A stretch of 8,330 nucleotides of DNA from an uncultured Collinsella sp. (GCA_902495545.1 CABUXM010000083.1:1-8330), one strand, 5' to 3'. Positions 1-5,850 are shown, counted from the first letter of the stretch. Notes: a model not told the origin generated them from the letters alone. Made by a program: numbers and translations.

Positions 1-104
1 GGGCCTACGAGGCATGGGTCGAGGCCGGACTTCCGCTCGATTGGGACAGGCAGGCCTTCGAGGCCGAGCGCAAAATGGATTCTAAAAAACACCTTGCCAA
101 ATAG
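1..104 (+). CDS. C-terminal end of an unidentified protein (truncated by window edge)
   Basis: Reading in the frame that begins at base 3 gives 33 codons without interruption to a TAG stop at 102-104. The peptide begins AYEAWVEAGLPLDWDRQAFE and ends in a basic tail, DSKKHLAK. It is charged, has no membrane segment and shows no motif I can assign to a family. The start lies outside the window. A strong hairpin 13 bases after the stop supports this being a real gene end, as does the GC-rich third codon position over most of the stretch. Function unknown; there is too little sequence to guess. Confidence 0.6.
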   Translation, partial: AYEAWVEAGLPLDWDRQAFEAERKMDSKKHLAK

Positions 105-116
105 GAGCGTCAGCGC

Positions 117-163
117 GAGGCCCGCCTTTCCGTTGCTCCGCAGGAGCAGGAAAGACGGGCCTC
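117..163. terminator. Bidirectional terminator-like hairpin between convergent genes
   Basis: Bases 117-131 pair with 149-163 over 15 positions with one mismatch (125/155). Inside, TGCTCC (134-139) pairs with GGAGCA (143-148) around a three-base loop. It lies between the stop of the rightward gene (104) and the stop of the leftward ATPase gene (220), where a shared terminator is expected. No clean run of T follows on either strand; the nearest is TTTT at 177-180. It may therefore work as a weak or factor-assisted terminator, or as an RNA 3'-end stabiliser. Confidence 0.6.
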
Positions 164-219
164 ATGCGCGAGGACGTTTTCAAAACCAAGCCCGGTCCCG
201 GCCGGACAGCCCACGAACG

Positions 220-2172
220 CTACAGGTTCTTGACACCCATCGCGCGCATGGCGTTCAGGATGGCGATGATCGCCACGCCTACGTCGCCGAACACGGCAAG
301 CCACATGTTGGCGATGCCCAGTGCCGCAAGCACCAGAATCAGCAACTTAATGCCCAGCGCAAAGATGATGTTCTGCCAAACAATCGTCATGGTCTTGCGC
401 GCCACGCGGATCGCGCGGGAGATGTTGGACGGCTTGTCATCCATGAGCACCACGTCGGCGGCCTCAATCGCGGCGTCGGACCCCATGGCGCCCATGGCAA
501 TGCCAACGTCGGCACGGGTGAGCACGGGCGCATCATTGATGCCGTCGCCGACAAAGGCGAGCTTGCCCTTGCCGCTTTCGGCTGCGAGCAGCGCTTCAAC
601 ACGCTCGACCTTATCGCCCGGCAGGAGCTGCGCGTGGAACTCGTCGAGTCCGAGCTGCTTGGCCACCGCAGCAGCCACTTCCTCGCGGTCGCCCGTGAGC
701 ATGACGGTGCGCTTGACGCCGGCGGCGTGCAGGTCGCGAATCGTTTGCTCGGCATCGGCCTTAACGGTGTCTGCAATCACGATGTGGCCGGCGTACACGC
801 CGTCAACGAGCACATGCAGAATCGTTCCGACGACCTCGCAATCGGGCGCTTCGACTCCGGCCGCGGCGAGCATCTTTGCGTTGCCAACGACGACGTGCCT
901 GCCGTCGATGTTCGCCGTCACGCCATGGCCCGCGTCGTTGGTGGAGTCGCTTACGCGCTTGGGGTCGACCTCGCCCTGGTAGGCGACACGCACGGACTGC
1001 GCGATGGGGTGATCGGAGAACGACTCCGCAAGGGCTGCGACCTCGAGCAACGACTGCTCGGTATAGCCAGCCTCGGGGTGCACCGCAACGACCGAGAACG
1101 TGCCGTTGGTGAGGGTGCCCGTCTTGTCAAAGACGACGGTGTCCACATCGGCGAGCGTCTCGAGGTAGTTGGAGCCCTTGATGAGAACGCCCAGCTTGGA
1201 GGCGCCGCCGATGCCGCCAAAGAAGCTCAGCGGGACGCTGATCACGAGCGCGCACGGGCAGCTGACGACCAGGAAGGTCAGGCCGCGCAGGATCCAGTCG
1301 GACCAGGCGCCGGTGATCAAGCCGCCGCCGAGCGCGAGTACCGCGGCCGCGCCGGTGACGGCGGGCGTGTAGACGCGGGCGAAGCGCGTGATGAAGTTCT
1401 CGGTGCGCGCCTTCTTTTCGCTGGCGTTTTCTACGAGCTCCAGGACGCGCGCGACGGTGGACTCGCCAAAGGGCTTGGTGGTGCGCACGTGGATGAGCCC
1501 CGTCATGTTGATGCAACCGCTGATGATGTCGTCGCCGGACTTGGCGGGGCGGGGAACTGACTCGCCCGTGAGTGCGGCGGTGTCGAGCTGGGTTTCGCCT
1601 TCGACGATGACGCCGTCGATGGGCACGCGCTCGCCGGGCTTGACCGCAATCACGGTGCCGACGGCGATGTCATCGGGAAAGACCTGTTCGAGCGTGCCGT
1701 CGGCTTGCTCGACGTTAGCGTAGTCGGGCGCGATGTCCATCATGGCGCTGATCGACTTGCGGCTTTTGCCCACGGCATATGCCTGGAACAGCTCGCCGAC
1801 CTGGTAGAACAGCATGACGGCGGCGCCTTCGGCCATGTGCGGGTCGGTGTCGGGGAAGAGCACCATGGCAAACGCGCCGATGGTCGCGACGGCCATGAGG
1901 AAGCTCTCGTCGAACGCCTTGCCGCGGCGGATGTTGTTGTATGCCTTTTGGAGCACGTCGTAGCCGGCAATCAAAAAAGGCACGAGGAACAGTGCGAAGC
2001 TGGCGTAGATGTCGCCCGGGGTGCCGAATGCGGCAGTGAGGGTGCCGAGCTCATCGAGGGCGTACACCACGGCAAAAATGCCCAGCGCTACCAGGATGCG
2101 GTTGCGCTTATGCTCGAGTGACTCTTTTTTCTTGCGCTTCTTCTTTTTCTTCTTGGGGTCGGCGGTGGCCAT
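220..2172 (-). CDS. zntA: P1B-type heavy-metal (Zn/Cd/Pb) transporting ATPase, HMA-less, lysine-rich N-terminus
   Basis: A 650-residue membrane pump that uses ATP to export divalent soft metals. Visible marks: actuator loop TGES (202-205), membrane CPC in SCPCALV (305-307), phosphorylation motif DKTGTLT (D349), SDHP (387-389), TGD (493-495) and hinge GDGIND (542-547). Eight hydrophobic segments fit the P1B layout. CPC together with K609 in helix 7 and DVG (630-632) in helix 8 is the ion-site signature of the P1B-2 (Zn/Cd/Pb) group, as in ZntA and CadA. ZntA is about 80 residues longer because it carries an N-terminal HMA domain. Here that is replaced by a basic stretch (residues 7-16, nine Lys and one Arg), and an HMA protein is encoded just upstream. 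I chose the ATG at 2172 because GGGAGGA (2181-2187, complement) sits 8 bases before it; an in-frame extension to 2355 would overlap the HMA gene. Exact metal range cannot be read from sequence. Confidence 0.93.
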   Translation of the reverse strand: MATADPKKKKKKRKKKESLEHKRNRILVALGIFAVVYALDELGTLTAAFGTPGDIYASFALFLVPFLIAGYDVLQKAYNNIRRGKAFDESFLMAVATIGAFAMVLFPDTDPHMAEGAAVMLFYQVGELFQAYAVGKSRKSISAMMDIAPDYANVEQADGTLEQVFPDDIAVGTVIAVKPGERVPIDGVIVEGETQLDTAALTGESVPRPAKSGDDIISGCINMTGLIHVRTTKPFGESTVARVLELVENASEKKARTENFITRFARVYTPAVTGAAAVLALGGGLITGAWSDWILRGLTFLVVSCPCALVISVPLSFFGGIGGASKLGVLIKGSNYLETLADVDTVVFDKTGTLTNGTFSVVAVHPEAGYTEQSLLEVAALAESFSDHPIAQSVRVAYQGEVDPKRVSDSTNDAGHGVTANIDGRHVVVGNAKMLAAAGVEAPDCEVVGTILHVLVDGVYAGHIVIADTVKADAEQTIRDLHAAGVKRTVMLTGDREEVAAAVAKQLGLDEFHAQLLPGDKVERVEALLAAESGKGKLAFVGDGINDAPVLTRADVGIAMGAMGSDAAIEAADVVLMDDKPSNISRAIRVARKTMTIVWQNIIFALGIKLLILVLAALGIANMWLAVFGDVGVAIIAILNAMRAMGVKNL

Positions 2173-2195
2173 GATTCGTATCCTCCCATTTGAAT

Positions 2196-2215
2196 GTATG
2201 AACACTCGCTCATAT
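2196..2215. promoter_or_regulatory. ArsR/SmtB-type operator before the ATPase gene (copy 1)
   Basis: The 20-mer GTATGAACACTCGCTCATAT contains the perfect inverted repeat TATGA-N8-TCATA. It matches two further copies at the repressor promoter in both arms and in the ATGAACA half. It lies 24 bases upstream of the ATPase start and just before its ribosome site, so the ATPase probably has its own metal control. I see no good -35/-10 pair here, only weak AT-rich candidates at about 2211-2219. The likely ligand is the ArsR-family protein encoded upstream; this is inferred from position and repetition. Confidence 0.72.
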
Positions 2216-2228
2216 AATTTCGCGAGCA

Positions 2229-2251
2229 AAGGCCGCGGCAAGCGCGGCCTT
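2229..2251 (-). terminator. Perfect hairpin between HMA gene and ATPase gene
   Basis: AAGGCCGCG (2229-2237) and CGCGGCCTT (2243-2251) form a perfect 9-bp stem around a 5-base loop. It starts 22 bases after the HMA gene's stop codon and ends about 57 bases before the ATPase start. The transcribed leftward strand lacks a T run after it. It may partly terminate or process the message, so that the small HMA protein is made in excess over the ATPase. It could also be only a spacer structure. Confidence 0.45.
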
Positions 2252-2272
2252 GCGGGTTGGCGTAAACCTGGG

Positions 2273-2491
2273 CTAGAGAATGATCTCGCAGTCCGGCTCG
2301 GCGTCGGCGGTGAACTCCACAACGCGGTCGAGGACCTCGTCGAACTCGGCGTCATCGGCCTCGAGCGTCAACTTCTGGGTCATAAAGTTGACCGAAACGG
2401 ACTTGACGCCATCGAGCTTGGCCAGCTCGTCCTGAAGCTCACGCGCGCAGTTGGCGCAGTCGATCTCGTCGAGTTTAAACTGCTTTTTCAT
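2273..2491 (-). CDS. Stand-alone heavy-metal-associated (HMA) domain protein
   Basis: A 72-residue cytosolic protein made of one ferredoxin-like HMA fold. The metal loop reads IDCANCARELQ, with C12 and C15 as the CxxC ligands. The position before the first Cys is Asp (D11), as in the HMA domains of CadA/ZntA-type pumps rather than copper chaperones. The C-terminus, EPDCEIIL, offers further ligands (E65, D67, C68, E69). The rest alternates as expected: helix 16-26, strand with VKSVSVN (29-35), strand with KLTLEA (40-45), helix 49-59. The ATG at 2491 has GGAAAGGA (2500-2507, complement) as ribosome site. It lies between the repressor and the ATPase, which itself lacks an HMA domain. It probably binds Zn or Cd and either delivers it to the pump or buffers it. 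Confidence 0.88.
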   Translation of the reverse strand: MKKQFKLDEIDCANCARELQDELAKLDGVKSVSVNFMTQKLTLEADDAEFDEVLDRVVEFTADAEPDCEIIL

Positions 2492-2554
2492 GGTGGATTC
2501 CTTTCCCCGTATTTGCGGCTTGGGTGCAGGCCGCGCTGGTACCGTGGTTGGTCG

Positions 2555-2920
2555 CTATTCGCAGATGTGGCTCATGCCCTGGTTGAGCATGGTGTAGACG
2601 TGGTCGTCGGCGAGCGAGTATAGGATATTGCGCCCGTCGCGCCGGAATTTAACCAGGTGCGACTGCTTGAGTGTGCGCAGCTGGTGCGACACCGCGGACT
2701 GCGAGGTTTCGGTCGCTTCGGCGATGTCCGCCACGCAGAGCTCGCGGCCCATGAGGGCATAGAGGATCTTGATGCGCGTGGTGTCGCTGAAGACCTTGAA
2801 CAGGTCGGCGAGGTCGTAGAGAAGCTCCTCGTCGGGAAGGTCCTCGGGCGAGCAGGTGGTGGGAATCGCGGGTTCGGTGGCCTCGATGTCGGGTTTCGTT
2901 TCATCAACGCGGATGCTCAT
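2555..2920 (-). CDS. ArsR/SmtB-family metal-responsive repressor
   Basis: A 121-residue winged-helix repressor that should leave DNA when metal binds. The core runs from about residue 33 to 110: LADLFKVFSDTTRIKIL, then ELCVADIAEA, the recognition helix SQSAVSHQLRTLK (72-85), and the wing FRRDGRNILYSL (92-103). The alpha-5 zinc site of SmtB (Asp-x-His, then His-x-x-Glu 11 residues on) is kept with exact spacing: D105, H107, H118 and E121, the last being the final residue. The alpha-3N site of CadC/ArsR is incomplete: C62 is present, but the second Cys of the ELCxC motif is Ala64. An N-terminal Cys (C23) could still contribute. This favours Zn sensing, with Cd possible. The start at 2920 has AAGGA (2929-2933, complement) upstream. 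First gene of the operon, and probably self-regulated through the operators at 2935-2954 and 2970-2989. Confidence 0.92.
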   Translation of the reverse strand: MSIRVDETKPDIEATEPAIPTTCSPEDLPDEELLYDLADLFKVFSDTTRIKILYALMGRELCVADIAEATETSQSAVSHQLRTLKQSHLVKFRRDGRNILYSLADDHVYTMLNQGMSHICE

Positions 2921-2934
2921 TGCAATATCCTTTC

Positions 2935-2954
2935 ATATGAACATGCGCTCATAT
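2935..2954. promoter_or_regulatory. ArsR/SmtB-type operator in repressor 5' leader (copy 2)
   Basis: ATATGAACATGCGCTCATAT holds the perfect inverted repeat ATATGA-N8-TCATAT. It lies between the predicted transcription start (about 2960) and the repressor start codon, next to the ribosome site. Its centre is 35 bp from that of copy 3. The size and symmetry fit a dimeric SmtB-type repressor; occupancy is inferred. Confidence 0.8.
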
Positions 2955-2966
2955 AACTTGCTTCCG

Positions 2967-2994
2967 ATTATATGAGTGTATGTTCATATGTCAA
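2967..2994 (-). promoter_or_regulatory. Near-consensus sigma-70 promoter of the metal-efflux operon
   Basis: On the leftward strand TTGACA (complement of 2989-2994) and TATAAT (complement of 2967-2972) are separated by 16 bp. Both hexamers are perfect consensus, so the promoter should be strong when free. Transcription would start near 2960 and give a leader of about 40 bases before the repressor ATG at 2920. Operator copy 3 fills the spacer, the classic layout for repression by blocking RNA polymerase. Confidence 0.85.
2970..2989. promoter_or_regulatory. ArsR/SmtB-type operator inside the promoter spacer (copy 3)
   Basis: ATATGAGTGTATGTTCATAT is again ATATGA-N8-TCATAT. Read on the complement it has ATGAACA in the left half like the other two copies, so the conserved element is longer than the simple arms. 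It spans the gap between the -35 and -10 hexamers. Confidence 0.82.
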
Positions 2995-3339
2995 TGACGT
3001 TCAGGTAATTCGTTGCACAAAATGATGGGGAATAGTGGACGAGATCCCGGAGTGAGCGGTTTTGATAGCCGATGCCGGGGTGGGTGCCCCTGAGCCGTGC
3101 AAAAATTGGAGTATTCTGCAACGATAGGGGGTCCGTTAATTTATTGCAGGCCATATAATGCAGTTCAAGAGTTATCTTAGGGTGTGAATCCGATGAGTTC
3201 TTCCTCAAATGTTGCCTAACGCTCTCACGCAAGAGTGATTTCGCTTCACATTTGGATCCACTCGAGGGTGATAGACACCCGGCTCTGCTGAATACTCGCA
3301 ATTTTGCACGTCGCTAAGGTGCCCACCTTGTTAGCCGGT
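2995..3339. other. Intergenic stretch with no supported gene
   Basis: About 345 bases between the operon promoter and the end of the leftward nuclease-like gene. Base composition drops compared with the ATPase region. Open frames here lack a start with a ribosome site, and one runs into the operon promoter. I see short inverted repeats, for example GGGG/CCCC arms within about 3077-3090 and CTCT/AGAG arms near 3221-3236, but no strong terminator for the gene ending at 3340. Confidence 0.5.
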
Positions 3340-4530
3340 CTAGCTTCCGGCCCCGAAGATCCTGCCCTCGGGCGCGAAGCTGCTTGTTTGGTTGAGTGAT
3401 GGGCTGTCGGGTTCGACAGTCTGCATGTCATCGATTGCCGGAGCCTCGTTAATCGTCGGATCGTCCAATGTGATGCCTTCGAGCATTGCTTTTTCGAGGT
3501 CGATTCGTTGGCGCTCTTCGGAATCCTGGCGAAGCTCCTTCTGAATTCGCTTTTTCTCTTCTATAAACCTTCTGAGCACAAACTGTCTCAGGTCCTCTTG
3601 CATGATTTGAAAGTCTTTTGGCAGACGCGAGGGGCGTACGCCCTCTTTCCGCTGGATTGCTTCCATGACCCTAACAAAAGAGCTGGCATGCATAAAGGAA
3701 TAACGGCTGACGGTGATGATTCCGTACCCCATGGACGCAAGTGCATTCTTGCGCTCCTCATCGATGGCGCGGTCTTCTTCCGCGTCATGATAAAAACCGT
3801 TGTATTCAATGTCTGTGCGAGATTTCTTTAGATACGCATCCATAAAGAACTTTTTGCGTCTCGTGAGATTCTTTGCGGCAGTGGTGACCTGCACCTCGTA
3901 ATCGGTCTCAATTCCCTTAATACCAAGCCCTCCTTCGCTTTTGGGCAGCGTTAGCATCATGACAAAGGCCGTTTCCATAGGAGACCGGCATCCGTCGCGC
4001 ACACATTGGATCGCCTTTCGGGCAAGAGCCAGACCGTCGCATCTGGTAATGGAATTAAAGAACTGTTTTAATCTCTCGGTCGAGGTGAGCGCGAAACGCT
4101 CGGTATAGGAGGTGGAAGAGTCGGTTCCAAGGGAGTAAGCGCTGCACAGTTCAAAGTAGTACTCCACTAGTTCGCGAAAAGAAAGATAGGTGGCGGCCTG
4201 AAGTGCGCAAAGCTCAACGCCAACAACGAAGATGCCATCTTTAAGCTCTACAAAGCGTGAGTTCGAGAATCGTTTTGAAGAAACGTGGCATTGACAGTCC
4301 ATCGCGTAGCGCGCGTTCCTGCGATCAAACACCATTACCTCGAGGGAATCATTTGCGTCGAGGGAAACATCATGTTTGGTGAGCCATTCTGCGGCTGCGT
4401 CGAGGAGCGTTCCGGTGGGACATGATCCGTAAATCGCGGCAGGACTACAGGACTCGATGCCTTTCGCAGACACCGAATGCGCGGCCTGGTAGACCGCTTT
4501 TGCAGTGGTGTGTGACAATACGATACTCAT
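3340..4530 (-). CDS. AbiEi-like protein with DUF559/Vsr-type (PD-(D/E)XK-like) nuclease core
   Basis: 396 residues, no signal peptide or membrane helix. Residues 1-130 start with SHTTAKAVYQAA and contain FVELKDGIFVVGVELCALQAA (93-113). This resembles the AbiEi antitoxin-type proteins of actinobacteria, where a DUF559 domain often follows. Residues 183-292 fit that domain: SPMETAF (183-189), D231 on a strand, IEYNGFYHD (241-249), then D257, ER and the closing strand GYGIITVS (268-275). These correspond to the E...D...ExxG-H...D...R pattern of Vsr-like folds. The usual EYDG is EYNG and the Lys of classical ExK is absent, so catalysis is uncertain. Residues 300-350 are charged and probably helical or coiled coil, followed by an acidic, disordered tail. 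Base composition is lower in GC than the neighbours, and there is no clear ribosome site before the ATG at 4530. No toxin partner is adjacent. The role is unknown: a defence-related or DNA-processing function is plausible but unproven. Confidence 0.75.
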   Translation of the reverse strand: MSIVLSHTTAKAVYQAAHSVSAKGIESCSPAAIYGSCPTGTLLDAAAEWLTKHDVSLDANDSLEVMVFDRRNARYAMDCQCHVSSKRFSNSRFVELKDGIFVVGVELCALQAATYLSFRELVEYYFELCSAYSLGTDSSTSYTERFALTSTERLKQFFNSITRCDGLALARKAIQCVRDGCRSPMETAFVMMLTLPKSEGGLGIKGIETDYEVQVTTAAKNLTRRKKFFMDAYLKKSRTDIEYNGFYHDAEEDRAIDEERKNALASMGYGIITVSRYSFMHASSFVRVMEAIQRKEGVRPSRLPKDFQIMQEDLRQFVLRRFIEEKKRIQKELRQDSEERQRIDLEKAMLEGITLDDPTINEAPAIDDMQTVEPDSPSLNQTSSFAPEGRIFGAGS

Positions 4531-4701
4531 GATATATATCGTGTCAGCTAATGCCGTGTTGACGGTGCTGAGTGGAAAAGCCGTTTTAGAGGTCTAACCA
4601 AATGCTGTCCAAAAGCTTGACGCAATTATGAGTTGGTATGCCCTAAATAAAAGTTTTCGCAGCTTAGCTATAGCATATAAATACTCAATTGCCGCACATT
4701 T

Positions 4702-4721
4702 GATAGTGATGCATCACCATC
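4702..4721. repeat. Palindrome GTGATGCATCAC with outer GAT/ATC arms
   Basis: GTGATGCATCAC (4706-4717) is a perfect 12-bp palindrome. One mismatched pair further out the symmetry resumes with GAT (4702-4704) and ATC (4719-4721). With no hairpin loop it looks more like a site for a dimeric DNA-binding protein than an RNA stem. It lies about 175 bases upstream of the nuclease-like gene. Confidence 0.5.
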
Positions 4722-4742
4722 CGACAACGAATTACGTGTCGG
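4721..4742. repeat. Inverted repeat CCGACA-N10-TGTCGG
   Basis: CCGACA (4721-4726) and TGTCGG (4737-4742) are perfect 6-bp arms around a 10-base AT-rich centre. They abut the preceding palindrome. This could be a small RNA stem-loop or a protein site. No T run follows on either strand. Confidence 0.4.
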
Positions 4743-4805
4743 GAATTGGCCGAAATCGTTCAAAATGAGGGTTCAGAATTTGTGATGGCTGATCTATCTG
4801 TGGAA

Positions 4806-4859
4806 CGTAGGGCGGCCCCGCTGCGGGGTTTCCCGCTGCGAGGCCGCTTGTGATCTACG
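4806..4859 (-). terminator. Large hairpin downstream of the exonuclease gene
   Basis: Bases 4812-4827 pair with 4832-4847 to give a stem of about 16 pairs with a single internal mismatch and a 4-base loop. Outside it, CGTAG (4806-4810) pairs with CTACG (4855-4859). It begins about 22 bases after the exonuclease stop (4882), where a terminator belongs. As with the hairpin at 117-163, no U tract follows on the transcribed strand, so efficient intrinsic termination is not certain. Confidence 0.6.
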
Positions 4860-4881
4860 CCGGAGTTTGTCGTAGACGTTT

Positions 4882-5850
4882 CTACTTGGCAAACAGGTTC
4901 TTGAGGTTGAACTCGGCTTGGACGGTGCGAAGCATGAGGTCGGTGTCGTCCAGGCCCAGATGCTGCTCGCTGGCGTCGGCGGCGAGGGTGCCACGGCGGC
5001 GCGCCCAGTTCTCGAGCGCGGCGGGCGCGGACTCGCGGGGGAGCGAGCGCACGTCGGCGTCCAGGCTGCGGCAGATCTGGCGTGAATCGATGACGATGAT
5101 CTTACCGGCGCGGCGTGCCTCGGCGTAGCCGTCCAGGTGGATCTTGAACCAGCTGTCCTCAAACGCGGCGTTGTGTGCCATGTACGGGTACTTCTTCATG
5201 AGCTTGAGCAGCTGCTTCTGCAGTTCCTTGTTCTCGCGGAAGGGCGTTTTGCCGTCGATGTCGTCCCAGGTGATGTGGTGGATATTCGACAACGGCACAT
5301 CCTCGCCGCGGTAGATGTCGGGCAGACCGCAGTAGTGTGCCTCGGCGTCGTGCGGGACGGCGTCGCTGGTGAGCTCCATGATCTCCCAGCCCACGTTGAT
5401 GATGTAGCCGCGCTCGGGTGCACGGCCGGTGGTCTCGATGTCGATACCGAGCACGGTGCCCTGGATGGGCTTGCGGGCGTAGGCCACGCCGAGCGCGTCG
5501 CGGTCGCCGCGGATTTCGCGCATAACGGACGCGGCGGTGCGCTTTTGCATCTTGCCGATGGCGGCGCAGGTGTCGGCATCGGACAGACCGCGCGAAAGCG
5601 TCGCGGGCGTCACGTTGCGCAGGCGCGCCTCGCCAATCTGGTCGCACAGGTCGCGGTTGCGGTCGGCCAGGTCGCGCACGGTGGCAAAGTCGAAGCCGGG
5701 GTCGCCCTCGGCAGTAAAATACTCGGTCTCGAGCACCTTGAGGGCCTCCTCGCCCTTCTGGCGCTCGGACTCCATGGCGCCGTGATCGCCATAGATAAAC
5801 ATGGGAATAAACGGCTGGCGCTCGTATTCGAGTGCTTGTGAAACGTTCAT
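4882..5850 (-). CDS. DEDDh-family 3'-5' exonuclease (DnaQ/RNase T-like fold) with N-terminal extension
   Basis: 322 residues, cytosolic. The exonuclease domain covers about 132-310: motif I GIDIETTG (D137, E139), motif II HNAAFEDSWF (H226, D232) and motif III HLGLDDTD (H297 with D302, the H-x4-D spacing of the DEDDh group). These acidic residues hold two metal ions that hydrolyse DNA or RNA from the 3' end. The closest relatives by motif are DNA polymerase III epsilon-like proofreading and repair exonucleases, but no polymerase or clamp-binding part is visible. The first 130 residues are charged, mostly helical-looking and unrecognised, and make the protein longer than a bare exonuclease domain (about 180 residues). 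The ATG at 5850 has AAGGAG (5858-5863, complement) 7 bases before it. It stands alone: divergent from the exporter gene and closed by the hairpin at 4806-4859. Substrate cannot be told from sequence. Confidence 0.88.
   Translation of the reverse strand: MNVSQALEYERQPFIPMFIYGDHGAMESERQKGEEALKVLETEYFTAEGDPGFDFATVRDLADRNRDLCDQIGEARLRNVTPATLSRGLSDADTCAAIGKMQKRTAASVMREIRGDRDALGVAYARKPIQGTVLGIDIETTGRAPERGYIINVGWEIMELTSDAVPHDAEAHYCGLPDIYRGEDVPLSNIHHITWDDIDGKTPFRENKELQKQLLKLMKKYPYMAHNAAFEDSWFKIHLDGYAEARRAGKIIVIDSRQICRSLDADVRSLPRESAPAALENWARRRGTLAADASEQHLGLDDTDLMLRTVQAEFNLKNLFAK

Larger units (their letters stand above)
4531..4805. other. AT-rich intergenic stretch with inverted repeats
   Basis: No supported gene. 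The block 4621-4680 has only 21 G or C in 60, against 50 in 60 inside the ATPase (1321-1380). GATATATATC lies immediately before the start codon at 4530 and could be a -10 element of a leaderless or short-leader message. Two inverted repeats sit side by side at 4702-4742 and are listed separately. Confidence 0.55.

Noticed and set aside
94..1560. Rightward open frame of 488 codons
   Set aside because: It is the antisense of the ATPase gene, Arg/Gly/Asp-rich with no recognisable domain, and is explained by GC-rich third positions of the real gene.
2106..2160. A-rich run in the Lys codons considered as a programmed frameshift site
   Set aside because: The frame continues intact into the full ATPase, and no downstream stimulatory structure or useful alternative frame is evident.
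2173..2355. N-terminal extension of the ATPase upstream of 2172
   Set aside because: It would overlap the HMA gene and cross the operator and hairpin; the ATG at 2172 has an ideal ribosome site and begins the natural protein.
2984..3301. Leftward open frame of 105 codons in the intergenic stretch
   Set aside because: It would start at TTG with no ribosome site, it runs through the operon promoter and its operator edge, and its composition does not look coding.
5137..5841. Rightward open frame of 234 codons opposite the exonuclease
   Set aside because: It is the antisense shadow of a gene with clear DEDDh motifs, and it is rich in Val/Ala/Gly/His without any motif.
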